DNA of 64,000 bases, taken from contig NZ_JAMTCR010000002.1 of NCBI RefSeq assembly GCF_024171945.1, positions 1,116,001 through 1,180,000 of the forward strand, read 5' to 3'. Numbering within the stretch: the stretch's first letter is position 1; each line of letters starts with the position of its first letter. The translations under genes and the position numbers were made by a program. Shown here in pieces: positions 25,490-33,667 of this stretch. The notes below the pieces were generated by a model. The model worked only from the letters and a program-made list of their open reading frames with translations, was not told the origin of the DNA and did no database searches. This DNA is from Actinokineospora globicatena (lineage in GTDB: Bacteria > Actinomycetota > Actinomycetes > Mycobacteriales > Pseudonocardiaceae).

Positions 25490-26656
25490 GTGAGTGCCAG
25501 GGACTGGATCGACAAGGACTTCTATCGCGAACTGGGCGTCTCCTCCGACGCCTCGGACGCCGAGGTCAAGAAGGCGTACCGCAAGCTCGCCCGCGAGCTG
25601 CACCCCGACGCGAACCCCGGCAACGCCGACGCCGAGGCCCGGTTCAAGTCGGTGTCCGAGGCGTACGGGGTGGTCGGCGACCCGGAGAAGCGCAAGCAGT
25701 ACGACGAGGCCCGCTCGATGTTCGGCGGCGGCCTGCGCGGTGGGTTCGGTGGCGGCTCCGGGTTCGACTTCGGTGACGCCTTCGGCCAGCAGGGCGGGTT
25801 CACCGGCGGCAGCGGCGGCGGCCTCGGCGACCTGTTCGGCAACCTGTTCAACCGGGCCAAGAGCGGCGGCGGCACCACCGCCCGACCGCGGCGCGGCGCC
25901 GACGTGGAGACCGACGTCCGCCTCGACTTCGTCGAGGCGGTGCGCGGCGCGACCGTCCCGCTGCGACTGTCGAGCCCGTCCACTTGCGACACCTGCCACG
26001 GCTCGGGGGCCCGACCGGGCAGCAGCCCCAAGACCTGCGTCACCTGCGGTGGCGTCGGTCTGGTCAGCCGCAGCCAGGGCGCTTTCGCGTTCAGCGAGCC
26101 GTGCCGCGACTGCCGGGGCACCGGCCGCATCATCGACGACCCGTGCCCCGACTGCGCGGGCGAGGGCGTCAACACCAAGACCCGCACCCTCACCGTCCGC
26201 ATCCCCGCAGGCGTGGAGGACGAGCAACGCATCCGCCTCGCTGGCCAGGGCGAACCCGGCCGCAGCGGCGCACCCGCGGGCGACCTGTACGTCCGCGTGC
26301 ACGTCACCCCGCACCCGGTCTTCGGCCGCAGCGGCAACGACCTCACGCTCAAGGTCCCCGTCAGCTACACCGAACTGGCCCTCGGCACCACGCTCACCGT
26401 GCCCACCCTCGACGGTGTCGTCTCACTCAACGTCGCCCCCGGCACCGCGTCCGGCCGCGTCCTGCGCGTGCGCGGCAAGGGCGTCCAACGCCGCGACGGC
26501 CAGTCCGGCCACCTGCTGGTCACCCTCCAGGTGACCGTCCCCGCCGACCTCGACGACGACGCCCGCACCGCGCTGGAGGCCTACGCCAAGGCCACCGCCA
26601 CCCACGACCCCAGGCCCGAACTGACCGCCCTGGTCCAGAAGGCGAGGCAGTCGTGA
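25490..26656 (+). CDS. dnaJ: Co-chaperone DnaJ
   Basis: 388 residues from a GTG preceded by GAGAGGAGGGG. It has a J domain with HPD at residues 38-40, a long Gly/Phe-rich region (about 80-130), and four zinc motifs [24 protein letters not shown] and CPDCAGEG. The C-terminal substrate-binding domains contain [26 protein letters not shown] strands, quoted only by start and end. It stimulates DnaK ATPase and delivers clients. It corresponds to DnaJ1 of actinobacteria, the copy linked with hspR. Its stop overlaps the hspR start by 2 bases (GTGA). Confidence 0.97.
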   Translation: MSARDWIDKDFYRELGVSSDASDAEVKKAYRKLARELHPDANPGNADAEARFKSVSEAYGVVGDPEKRKQYDEARSMFGGGLRGGFGGGSGFDFGDAFGQQGGFTGGSGGGLGDLFGNLFNRAKSGGGTTARPRRGADVETDVRLDFVEAVRGATVPLRLSSPSTCDTCHGSGARPGSSPKTCVTCGGVGLVSRSQGAFAFSEPCRDCRGTGRIIDDPCPDCAGEGVNTKTRTLTVRIPAGVEDEQRIRLAGQGEPGRSGAPAGDLYVRVHVTPHPVFGRSGNDLTLKVPVSYTELALGTTLTVPTLDGVVSLNVAPGTASGRVLRVRGKGVQRRDGQSGHLLVTLQVTVPADLDDDARTALEAYAKATATHDPRPELTALVQKARQS

Positions 26657-27075
26657 ACCCGTTCCCCCCAGGCACCGACGAGGACACCCCCTTCTTCGTG
26701 ATCTCGGTAGCCGCCCAGCTCTCGGGCCTGCACGCGCAGACCCTCCGCAGCTACGACCGCCAGGGGTTGGTTTCCCCTGGGCGTACCTCCGGTGGCGGTC
26801 GTCGGTACTCGTTGCGGGACATCGCTTTGCTGCGGGAGGTGCAGCGGCTCTCGCAGGAAGCGGGGGTGAACCTGGCCGGGATCAAGCGGATCATCGAACT
26901 GGAGAACGAGGTCGACGCGCTTCGGTCTCGAGTGGCCGAGCTGACGGAGGAGTTGGCATCGGCTTACGCGGCGGCTGAGCAGGCGGCTGCGGCGGTGCAC
27001 AAGTCTTATCGGCGGGACCTGGTGCCGGTGCGGCAGCAGACGGCGCTGGTGGTGTGGCGACCGCAGCAGCGGTGA
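26653..27075 (+). CDS. hspR: Heat-shock repressor HspR
   Basis: 140 residues from the GTG in the GTGA overlap with dnaJ. It has a MerR-type [24 protein letters not shown], then [20 protein letters not shown], followed by a coiled-coil dimerisation helix from [18 protein letters not shown]. It binds HAIR operators (present here at dnaK and clpB) with DnaK as co-repressor, so that depletion of free DnaK under heat relieves repression. Being the last gene in the operon it represses, it forms a negative feedback loop. A strong terminator follows. Confidence 0.96.
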   Translation: MNPFPPGTDEDTPFFVISVAAQLSGLHAQTLRSYDRQGLVSPGRTSGGGRRYSLRDIALLREVQRLSQEAGVNLAGIKRIIELENEVDALRSRVAELTEELASAYAAAEQAAAAVHKSYRRDLVPVRQQTALVVWRPQQR

Positions 27076-27088
27076 GGGTGGTTCTTTG

Positions 27089-27114
27089 GGCCGATCTCCT
27101 TTGGGAGGTCGGCC
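27089..27114 (+). terminator. Terminator of the dnaK operon
   Basis: An 11-bp stem (27089-27099 with 27104-27114, one wobble pair) and a TTTG loop, followed by GTTTTGCGTTTG, 14 bases after the hspR stop. Confidence 0.85.
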
Positions 27115-27380
27115 GTTTTGCGTTTGGGGGGCTTGGTTGGGTTGGGGTTGGTGGGTTGAGTTGTCCACATGGGGCTGAGCTGTCCACAGGGGCTGCTTTC
27201 AGCCTCTCTGCGCTTGCTGCCCCCTCGGTAGGCTGTGTATTCGGGGGTCTTTGGGGCGGGTTGATCTTGGGGGCCGTGGCTGGGTGGGCGGTGAGCTGGG
27301 GATCTCTGGCTTTCGTTGCCTTCGCTGCGCTGCGGTAGACGCCTCGGCTGCGCCATCGTCGTGACGCGAGAAAGCGAAGA

Positions 27381-27526
27381 GCTCGATGGGGCGAACTCAT
27401 TTTGTGCGGGGCCCCTGAACCACCCTGGGAAGGGCTAAAAGCAGGGGCCACAGAGCGGCCCTCCCCTGCCCCTGTCGACGCTACGGGTGGTCCTCCCCCA
27501 CACAAAACAAGTCCACCCCATCGAGC
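27381..27526 (-). repeat. 146-bp palindromic element, possible structured RNA or MITE-like
   Basis: A 31-base arm at 27381-27411 matches the reverse complement of 27496-27526 at 26 of 31 positions. All five differences become G-U wobble pairs if the minus strand is transcribed, so the minus-strand RNA could pair over the whole arm. Inside are further complementary words: CCACCC (27420-27425) with GGGTGG (27485-27490), and GCAGGGG (27441-27447) with CCCCTGC (27463-27469). No ORF is supported within it. Confidence 0.6.
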
Positions 27527-27562
27527 CGGCCTGGCACCAGCGCCCTCGTGGAGCGGAGGGCG

Positions 27563-27662
27563 GCCAACATCGTCGGCGGGCGGTTGGGGGCCGACGTTGT
27601 CGGCGGGTGCTTGGAGGCCAACGGTGTTGGCGGGTGGTTGTAGGCCAACGTTGTCGGGGTTC
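27563..27662. repeat. 27-bp tandem repeat, nearly four copies
   Basis: Copies begin at 27563, 27590, 27617 and 27644, exactly 27 bases apart, each starting GCC(A/G)AC and continuing with GT(C/T)GGCGGG. In one plus frame this would give a 9-residue repeat ending PTLSAG-like, but no gene is supported there. Confidence 0.75.
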
Positions 27663-27781
27663 TTTCCAGTTGTTGGTGGGGTGGGGGCGGGGCTTGGGTT
27701 GTGGAGAGTGTCGCGTGTGGATGGTGGGGGTAGCAGCGAGCCCCCGGGCTGGGGGCCCGGGGGCTCGATGTGTGGTGGGAG

Positions 27782-28258
27782 CTAGTGCGTCGGTGGGACC
27801 TGGCCGGGGGCGTCTACTTCGCCGCGCCAGGAGCCGGTGGGGGTGGGGTTTTCCTCGATGAAGGCCTTGAAGCGGCGCATGTCGGCCTTGACGCGGTGGT
27901 CGATGACGCCGAGTTTGTCGGCCACGTTCTCGACGAAGCCCTCGGGGTCGATGTCCATCTGGGCGGTGACCCGGGTTTCGCGGTCGTTGAGGCGGTGGAA
28001 GGTGATCACACCGGCGTGCTCGGGGCCGTCGGTGGACTTCCAGGCGACGCGCTCATCGGGGATCTGCTCGGTGATGGTGGCGTCGAACTCCCGGGTGACG
28101 CCTCCGATCTTGGTGACCCAGTGGGTGCGGCGGTCGTCGAGCTGCTGGATCCGCTCCACGCCTTCCATGAAGGCGGGGAAGGACTCGAACTGGGTCCACT
28201 GGTTGTACGCGGTGGACACCGGGACTGCGACGTCGACGGTCTCGATGATCGTGCTCAA
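27782..28258 (-). CDS. SRPBCC-family (polyketide cyclase/dehydrase-like) protein
   Basis: 158 residues. A TTG at 28258 is chosen, with AGGAGG 11 bases upstream; it gives the family N-terminus MSTIIETVDVAVPVSTAYNQ. Other landmarks are WTQFESFPAFMEGVERI and VITFHRLNDRETRVTAQMDI. SRPBCC proteins form a hydrophobic pocket for lipid-like ligands. This subtype is widespread in actinobacteria as a general-stress-type protein of unknown ligand. Its neighbour on the same strand is a 60-residue small protein 71 bases upstream. Confidence 0.85.
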   Translation of the reverse strand: MSTIIETVDVAVPVSTAYNQWTQFESFPAFMEGVERIQQLDDRRTHWVTKIGGVTREFDATITEQIPDERVAWKSTDGPEHAGVITFHRLNDRETRVTAQMDIDPEGFVENVADKLGVIDHRVKADMRRFKAFIEENPTPTGSWRGEVDAPGQVPPTH

Positions 28259-28329
28259 AACGCGATCAGCCTCCTCGTACTCATCGGGGGTTCTGCACAA
28301 GGGCTACCCGACTCGGCGAGGGCTACACA

Positions 28330-28512
28330 TCAGGCCGCGCGGTGGTGGTCACGTTTGGCGCCGACCTCGGGGGTGAGGCCGAGCATGTCCAGCAGCATCG
28401 CGCACTCGGCGGCGTCGGTCGCGATGGCGGCGACCACCCGGGCGGCGCGGTGGCGCTTGTCCTCGGGGACGGACGTGTCCAGGTCACCGGTCAGGCCGAG
28501 GTCGTCGGACAT
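28330..28512 (-). CDS. Small 60-residue protein
   Basis: A short frame from ATG at 28512 with GAGGAG upstream. It encodes an acidic N-terminus (MSDDLGLTGDLDTSVPED), a helix RAARVVAAIATDAAECAMLL and a basic end KRDHHRAA. I do not recognise the family. Codon usage and the ribosome binding site look genuine. It lies between the GH76 gene and the SRPBCC gene on the same strand. Confidence 0.6.
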   Translation of the reverse strand: MSDDLGLTGDLDTSVPEDKRHRAARVVAAIATDAAECAMLLDMLGLTPEVGAKRDHHRAA

Positions 28513-28577
28513 CGGGATCAACTCCTCACTCGAACGGGGGCGGCAAGTGGCCCCGACATACCCACCAGCGGACCGGA

Positions 28578-29576
28578 TCACACCCCTTCGGGTGAAGGTG
28601 CGCCCGCGCGGACGAGCAGGGCCGCCGCCTCCAGGGTCATCCAGGCGGAGAGCTGCACCGACAGGTCCCGGCTCTGGTCGCTGCTGGGCGCCCACCGCAC
28701 GCCGAACAGCGGGCCGTCGGCGGTGATCACGCGGTGCCGCCAGAGCGCGTCGGCCGAGGCGAAGACCAGGCGGCGGGCGGTGTCGGCCTCGGCGGTGGGG
28801 AGCAGGAGCGCGGACTGGGCGAGGTAGCGGGCGAGGATCCCGGCGAACAGGCCGCCGTCGCCGGTGCCCTGGCCGGGCAGGACGTGGGCGGTGGCCACGT
28901 ACCGCCGGACGGCGCGGATGGTGCGGGCCGCCAGGTCCGGTGTGGACAGTTCGGCGGCGGCGCCGATGAACACGCCCTGGCAGTACGTGTAGATCAGCCG
29001 CACCAGCTCGCCGTCGAGCCGGATGCCGTCCCAGACCAGTCCGGTCGCCGGGTCGACCAGGGTCCGGTCCATCCAGTCGAGCGCGGCGCGGGCCCACTCG
29101 TGGTCGCCCCGGCGGGCGAGGAAGATCGCGGCGGGGCCGTTGGCGGGGACGTTCTTGAACGTGTCGCCCCGGCGCCACCAGATCCCGCCACCGAGGTCGT
29201 CTGTCCACCCTAAACGCAAACGCGCCTCGATAGCGCTAAGAGCCCGCTCGGACCCACCCGCTCGCTGTAGCGCCAGACCGAGCCAGGCGATGTCGTCGTA
29301 GTAGCGGTTTGTCCACACTCCGAAGTTGCGCACATGGATGCCCCGGACCAGCGCCGCGATAACCCTGTCGCGCTCCGGCGTCGGGTCCCGCAACCTCGCG
29401 TCGACAAGGCAATCGAGCAGATGCGCCTGCCACCAGTAGTTCCACCGCAGATGCACACGGCTACCGATCGCAGGTAGCCCTAACTGCGTCCCAGGCAGCG
29501 CGAACACCCGTCGCATGAACCGCGCCCGGACCGCGTCCTCCGCAATTCCCGCGCGTGCCGCCCACTGCCCAGCCAT
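28578..29576 (-). CDS. GH76-family glycoside hydrolase (alpha-1,6-mannanase-like)
   Basis: 332 residues from the ATG at 29576. It contains RYYDDIAWLGLAL, where the adjacent Asp pair is the catalytic site of GH76, and GGGIWWRRGDTFKNVPANGP, also typical. The fold is an alpha6/alpha6 barrel acting on alpha-1,6-mannan. There is no signal peptide, so it may act in the cytoplasm or on an intracellular mannoside. The M. tuberculosis counterpart is Rv0365c. The first third of the gene (about 29,205-29,570) uses codons such as CTT, CTA and AGC more freely than the rest. Confidence 0.85.
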   Translation of the reverse strand: MAGQWAARAGIAEDAVRARFMRRVFALPGTQLGLPAIGSRVHLRWNYWWQAHLLDCLVDARLRDPTPERDRVIAALVRGIHVRNFGVWTNRYYDDIAWLGLALQRAGGSERALSAIEARLRLGWTDDLGGGIWWRRGDTFKNVPANGPAAIFLARRGDHEWARAALDWMDRTLVDPATGLVWDGIRLDGELVRLIYTYCQGVFIGAAAELSTPDLAARTIRAVRRYVATAHVLPGQGTGDGGLFAGILARYLAQSALLLPTAEADTARRLVFASADALWRHRVITADGPLFGVRWAPSSDQSRDLSVQLSAWMTLEAAALLVRAGAPSPEGV

Positions 29577-29628
29577 ACTCCATGGTGCGTCAGCCACGGG
29601 ACTGATCGCCACACACCGGGGGATATAC

Positions 29629-30309
29629 ATGATCAGCGGGCTCGATCTAGCACGCCGGTTCTACCACGAGGCGATAGCCCCGACGCTCGACGTGCCGCAC
29701 TCCGCGGGACGGCTCGGGTCGGGCTCGGAGGTCCTCGGCTTCGACACCGCGATCTCGGCGGATCACGAGTGGGGACCGAGGTGCCAGATCCTCGTCGCCG
29801 AGGACGCTCAGCGCATCCGGGACGAGCTGGCGCACACACTGCCCAAGACCTTCTTGGGTTACCCGACGCACTTCGACGGTAACCCCATTGGATCGATGGC
29901 GGAGACCGACGGTCCGGTCAACCACCGCGTCGACGTCCGAGAGCCGAGCGAGTGGGCGACTAGCGCGCTCGCGAGGCTCCCGCATCACGCGCTCCAGGCG
30001 ACACTAAGAGACGTTCTCGCCGCGCAGGACTACCGCACCCGTGGAGAGCTCCTAGCGGACGCCTACGAGGCCGTAGCGGCCCTGCACAACGCCACCGGCC
30101 TCACGGATCCGGTAGACCCAACGCGGCGGGACTACTACGAGCGGCCCTACCCTGTGATCCGGGCCGACCGGTTCGTCGAAGCACTACGCAACACCCTTGA
30201 CCCTGAGTTGCGGAGCCTTCCGCTAACCGGTGCCGTCGACCAGTGGGCAGATAGCACTGACTTGCTCATGGACGCGGCAGCGCGACGTAGGGCTACCAGG
30301 CTTGGGTGA
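29629..30309 (+). CDS. DUF4037 nucleotidyltransferase-like protein
   Basis: 226 residues from the ATG at 29629 with GGGGGAT upstream. The start LDLARRFYHEAIAPTL, then GSGSEVLGFDTAISADHEW with the Gly-Ser and Asp pattern of nucleotidyltransferases, and later NAT and YYERPYPVIRADRFVEAL segments, match DUF4037. Reaction unknown. It is divergent from the GH76 gene (52 bases between starts) and convergent with trmH, overlapping it by 17 bases. Confidence 0.8.
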   Translation: MISGLDLARRFYHEAIAPTLDVPHSAGRLGSGSEVLGFDTAISADHEWGPRCQILVAEDAQRIRDELAHTLPKTFLGYPTHFDGNPIGSMAETDGPVNHRVDVREPSEWATSALARLPHHALQATLRDVLAAQDYRTRGELLADAYEAVAALHNATGLTDPVDPTRRDYYERPYPVIRADRFVEALRNTLDPELRSLPLTGAVDQWADSTDLLMDAAARRRATRLG

Positions 30310-30967
30310 GGTCGGCGTGTTCGCGGATCCACGCGTGCATGACGATGCCCGCCGCGACGCCCGCGTTGATGGAGCGGGTGGAGCCGAACTGGGCGATGGA
30401 CACCAGCATGTCCGCGCCCTCCTTGGCCGCCGCCGTCAGGCCAGGCCCCTCCTGCCCGAACAGCAGCACGCAGTCGCGCGGGAGTGACGCGGTCTCCACC
30501 GGGACGGACCCGGGCGTGTTGTCGACGCCGACCACCGCCAAGCCCAGGCCGCGCACCGCTTCCACAAAGGACTCGACGGTGGGGTGGTGGTGGATGTGCT
30601 GGTAGCGGTCGGTGACCATGGCGCCACGGCGGTTCCAGCGCTTGCGGCCGACGATGTGCACCGCCCGCGCGGTGAAGGCGTTGGCGGTGCGGACCACGGT
30701 CCCGATGTTGTGGTCGTGCTGGAAGTTCTCGATCGCCACGTGGAAGCCGTGCCTGCGCCGGTCGAGGTCGGCGACCACCGCGTCGCGCCGCCAGTAGCGG
30801 TAGGCGTCGACGACGTTGCGCCGGTCGCCGTCGGTGAGCAGGTCGGGGTCGTAGTGCTCACCCGAAGGCCAGTGACCTGGCCACGGGCCGACCCCGACCG
30901 GCTCGCCGAACACCCACTCGGTGGGGCCTACTTCACCGGCACCATCAGGCTTTTCCGATTCCGCCAC
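30293..30967 (-). CDS. TrmH-family (SpoU) RNA 2'-O-methyltransferase
   Basis: 224 residues from a GTG at 30967; a GTG at 30913 just past the upstream gene is an alternative. SPOUT motifs: NIGTVVRTANAF, VLLFGQEGPGL and FGSTRSINAGVAAGIVMHAW, forming the trefoil-knot SAM site. It should methylate ribose in tRNA or rRNA; the substrate is not determined. It is the last gene of a minus-strand run with pyrE and DUF2784, as in M. tuberculosis Rv0380c-Rv0382c. It overlaps the DUF2784 gene by 40 bases. Confidence 0.9.
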   Translation of the reverse strand: MAESEKPDGAGEVGPTEWVFGEPVGVGPWPGHWPSGEHYDPDLLTDGDRRNVVDAYRYWRRDAVVADLDRRRHGFHVAIENFQHDHNIGTVVRTANAFTARAVHIVGRKRWNRRGAMVTDRYQHIHHHPTVESFVEAVRGLGLAVVGVDNTPGSVPVETASLPRDCVLLFGQEGPGLTAAAKEGADMLVSIAQFGSTRSINAGVAAGIVMHAWIREHADLTQAW

Positions 30968-31302
30968 AGCAGATACGCACCCACATACGAGAAGACCAGC
31001 ACCAGCAGGGCGACAGCGGCCACGAGGTCGACGTGCCCCTCTGGGACCAGCGTGCCGTAAACGTAGTACTCGTTGAAGCCACCCGGAAGCGGACCAAGTC
31101 CCTGTTCGGCGCGGAAGTAGTTCTCCACCGCCGTCAGCGGGCACTGGACCGGGGTGCTGTTGACCAGCACGCCCCAGATCGCGAAGAACACATGGATGAA
31201 GATCGACTTAGGCCACTTCCAGGCGAGGAAGCCACCGAAGCCGATGTAGAGCAGTGCCGCGAAGTGCACGACCACCGTCGCGGCGGCGAGCAGTCCGAAC
31301 AC
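30928..31302 (-). CDS. DUF2784 membrane protein
   Basis: 124 residues from a GTG at 31302, chosen for the strong GGGAGGTGG seven bases upstream; a longer frame starts at 31341. Four hydrophobic segments are seen, beginning VFGLLAAATVVVHF and LYIGFGGFLAWKWP, with CPLTAVENYFR in the middle, all typical of DUF2784. Function unknown. It is downstream of pyrE and overlaps trmH. Confidence 0.85.
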   Translation of the reverse strand: MFGLLAAATVVVHFAALLYIGFGGFLAWKWPKSIFIHVFFAIWGVLVNSTPVQCPLTAVENYFRAEQGLGPLPGGFNEYYVYGTLVPEGHVDLVAAVALLVLVFSYVGAYLLWRNRKSLMVPVK

Positions 31303-31389
31303 CGAACCACCTCCCCAACCACCGAGAACCTCGGCGAGCACTTTCCACGGTACCCGGAGTTGGGGAACATCAACCGGAATTAAGGCTGG

Positions 31390-31983
31390 TCAGTCACCGT
31401 CGACCAAGCCGAGATCAGCGAGGCCGAGCAGCGACCGGTAGGGCAGCCCGCGGGCCTCGATGGCCTCGCGGGCACCGGTGTCGCGGTCGACGACGGTGGC
31501 CACGCCGATCACGACGGCACCGGCCTCGGTGAGCGCGTCGACGGCGGTGAGCACGCTGCCACCGGTGGTGGACGTGTCCTCCACCGCCAGCACGCGCTGA
31601 CCGGCGACCTCGATGCCCTCGATGCGGCGCTGCATCCCGTGCGCCTTCGCGTCCTTGCGGACCACGAACGCGTCGAGCACCTCACCGGCGGCTGATGCGG
31701 CGTGCATCATCGATAGCGCTACCGGGTCGGCACCGAGGGTGAGGCCACCGGCGGCGACGTAGTCCCAGTCGGCGGTGAGTTGGCGGAGCAGGCGCCCGAT
31801 GAGCGGGGCGGCGGCGTGGTGCAGGGTCGCCCGGCGGAGGTCGACGTAGTAGTCGGCCTCCTTGCCGGACGAGAGCGTGACCTTGCCGTGCACGACGGCG
31901 AGTTCGGTCACCAGGCGGGCGAGTTCACCCTGGGCAGCGGGGTCGACAGACGGAGCGGTTCGCACGAGGCGCAAGCCTCTCAT
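31390..31983 (-). CDS. pyrE: Orotate phosphoribosyltransferase
   Basis: 197 residues from the ATG at 31983 (a GTG two codons upstream is possible). The PRPP loop is VLAVEDTSTTGGSVLTAVDAL. LSSGKEADYYVDLRR and VRKDAKAHGMQRRIEG are orotate and flexible-loop motifs. It converts orotate and PRPP to OMP in pyrimidine synthesis. It is separate from other pyr genes, as in M. tuberculosis Rv0382c. It lies 31 bases after the LURP-one-like gene and 87 before DUF2784. Confidence 0.95.
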   Translation of the reverse strand: MRGLRLVRTAPSVDPAAQGELARLVTELAVVHGKVTLSSGKEADYYVDLRRATLHHAAAPLIGRLLRQLTADWDYVAAGGLTLGADPVALSMMHAASAAGEVLDAFVVRKDAKAHGMQRRIEGIEVAGQRVLAVEDTSTTGGSVLTAVDALTEAGAVVIGVATVVDRDTGAREAIEARGLPYRSLLGLADLGLVDGD

Positions 31984-32014
31984 GCCCACCCGGTCCCCTG
32001 ACAGCGCTCCCGGA

Positions 32015-32836
32015 TCAGCCGAAGCCCCTGCTGTCCTGCTTGAGCGCGGTGTCGACGGTCAGCGCCGAGGCGACGACCATGCTGAGCAGCGGGTCCTGCA
32101 GCTGCCGGTGGATCTGCAGCACGTAGTTGTCCGCGCTGGTGAACATCGTCTTGGCGATGCCCTCGAAGGTCTTGGTGATCCTGGCGACCTCGGCGCCGGT
32201 GTGGTCGAGCACGGCGAAGTTCCAGGCCCGCCAGTTCTCCGCCTGGATGCCGCCGATCTCGTGCCCGCCCGCGACGAACGAGAAGCGGATCTTGCCGAAC
32301 ACGTTCTGCTGGACGATCTCGCCGACCGGGGCGCCGTCACCGCGCTCGACGATCATCCGGGACTTCACGAACTTGGCAGGCCTGGTCAGCCGCAGCACCG
32401 TCTGGTGGTTGGCGTCGCGGACCTCGAGCTTGTGGGTGAAGAACTGGTCGTAGCTGCCCAGGAACCGGACGGCCTTCTTCAGCGCGCTCTGCCCGACCTG
32501 GGCGACCGACCCGATCTGGCGGCCGTGCTGGTCGAACACCGAGTACTCGTTGCTCATCTCGATGAGCTTGACCTTCTGGTTGACCACCAGGACCGGCTCG
32601 CTGAACAGCGTCCCGCCGCCCTGGGCGGTCTGGCCGACCCCGGCCCTGCGCTGCTGGTCCTTGATCTTGTCCGGGCTGGCCGGACCCTGGCCGAGCGGGA
32701 TCTCCCAGCCGCTGGCGTCGCTGCGCGGCTGCTGCTGGGCCTGCTGGGTGTGGTTGGTCCACTGGTTGCCGTCCCACCAACGCAGGCTGGTGGAACCGGG
32801 GCCATCGGGGTACCACCCGGGCTGCGGATTCGTCAT
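32015..32836 (-). CDS. DUF2510 / LURP-one-like (scramblase-fold) protein
   Basis: 273 residues. The N-terminal 30 residues are a DUF2510 motif (PGWYPDGPGSTSLRWWDGNQW), common in actinobacterial membrane-associated proteins. After a Gln-rich linker, residues 75-270 have the LURP-one/Tubby-like fold with FSEPVLVVNQKVKLIEMSNEY quoted only in outline, VFDQHGRQIGSV and VLDHTGAEVARITK. This domain relates to phospholipid scramblase-like proteins; the activity here is unknown. It is 10 bases after the SDR gene and upstream of pyrE in one run. Confidence 0.85.
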   Translation of the reverse strand: MTNPQPGWYPDGPGSTSLRWWDGNQWTNHTQQAQQQPRSDASGWEIPLGQGPASPDKIKDQQRRAGVGQTAQGGGTLFSEPVLVVNQKVKLIEMSNEYSVFDQHGRQIGSVAQVGQSALKKAVRFLGSYDQFFTHKLEVRDANHQTVLRLTRPAKFVKSRMIVERGDGAPVGEIVQQNVFGKIRFSFVAGGHEIGGIQAENWRAWNFAVLDHTGAEVARITKTFEGIAKTMFTSADNYVLQIHRQLQDPLLSMVVASALTVDTALKQDSRGFG

Positions 32837-32846
32837 GGCGGGGAGC

Positions 32847-33626
32847 CTAACCCCGGTCGCGACCGGCGGACGCGCGTTGCGAGAGGAACCGCAGCAGGGC
32901 CCTGGGCAGGAGTTTCGTCACACCCAGCAGCGTTTTGTACTGGATGCCCGGAACCGACCGGTCGTTGTTGTGCCGGAGGTCCGCCAAGGCGTCCGCGACG
33001 ACTCTGTCGGCCTCTAGCCATAAGAACTCGGGCATCCCAGCGGTGTCGTCACCGGCGCGCTCGTGGAACTCGGTACGGGTGAATCCCGGGCACAGCGCCA
33101 CCACGCGTACGCCCGTACCCGCGAGGTTGGCGGCTAGACCCTCGGACAGCGCCGTCACGTAAGCCTTGGTCGCGCCGTAAGAGGGACCGGTCACCGGGAA
33201 GAACCCGGCGATGCTGGACACGTTGATCACCCCGCCGTGCCCGCGCTCGAGCATGCCGGGCAGCGCCGCCCTGGTCAGCCGCATGACGCTGGTCACGTTC
33301 ACGTCGAGCTGGTTCTGCAGCCAGTCCGGGTCGGCCTCGGCGAAGGCGCCCCTGGTGCCGAACCCGGCGTTGTTGACCAGCAGGTCCACCGGCCGCTCCG
33401 GCTCGGCGAGCCTGGCCTCGACCCGCTTGCGCGCCCTGGTGGTCGACAGGTCCGCGGTCAGCGGCTGCACCGCCACCCCGTGCGCCCTGGTCAACTCGGC
33501 GGCGACCTGCTTGAGCCGCTCGGTCGTCCTGGCCACCAGCACCAGGTCGTACCCGTCGGCGGCCAGGCGCCTGGCGAAGGCGGCGCCGATCCCTGCGGTG
33601 GCCCCGGTGATGAGCGCGGTAGGCAT
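32847..33626 (-). CDS. Short-chain dehydrogenase/reductase
   Basis: 259 residues from the ATG at 33626. The Rossmann motif is [15 protein letters not shown] (residues 8-22). NNAGFG follows, then the catalytic Ser in INVSSIAGF and YGATKAY (Tyr-x-x-x-Lys). The length and [14 protein letters not shown] segment fit the SDR group that includes acyl or sterol reductases of actinobacteria. Substrate unknown. It is transcribed with the neighbouring membrane-protein gene (41 bases upstream) and LURP-one-like gene. Confidence 0.9.
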   Translation of the reverse strand: MPTALITGATAGIGAAFARRLAADGYDLVLVARTTERLKQVAAELTRAHGVAVQPLTADLSTTRARKRVEARLAEPERPVDLLVNNAGFGTRGAFAEADPDWLQNQLDVNVTSVMRLTRAALPGMLERGHGGVINVSSIAGFFPVTGPSYGATKAYVTALSEGLAANLAGTGVRVVALCPGFTRTEFHERAGDDTAGMPEFLWLEADRVVADALADLRHNNDRSVPGIQYKTLLGVTKLLPRALLRFLSQRASAGRDRG

Positions 33627-33667
33627 GCGATCAACGTACCCAGTGGTAACCGGGCCGGGAACCGGTA

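Larger units (their letters stand above)
27115..27781. other. Intergenic region of about 670 bases, no supported gene
   Basis: It contains G/T-rich sequence, two DnaA-box-like words (TTGTCCACA at 27161-27169, CTGTCCACA at 27180-27188), the 146-bp palindromic element and the 27-bp repeats listed separately. Open frames exist but show no protein-like composition or ribosome binding site. Confidence 0.6.

Noticed and set aside
27402-27785. A plus-strand gene across the 27-bp repeats
   Set aside because: No ribosome binding site, a low-complexity product, and the frame starts within the palindromic element.
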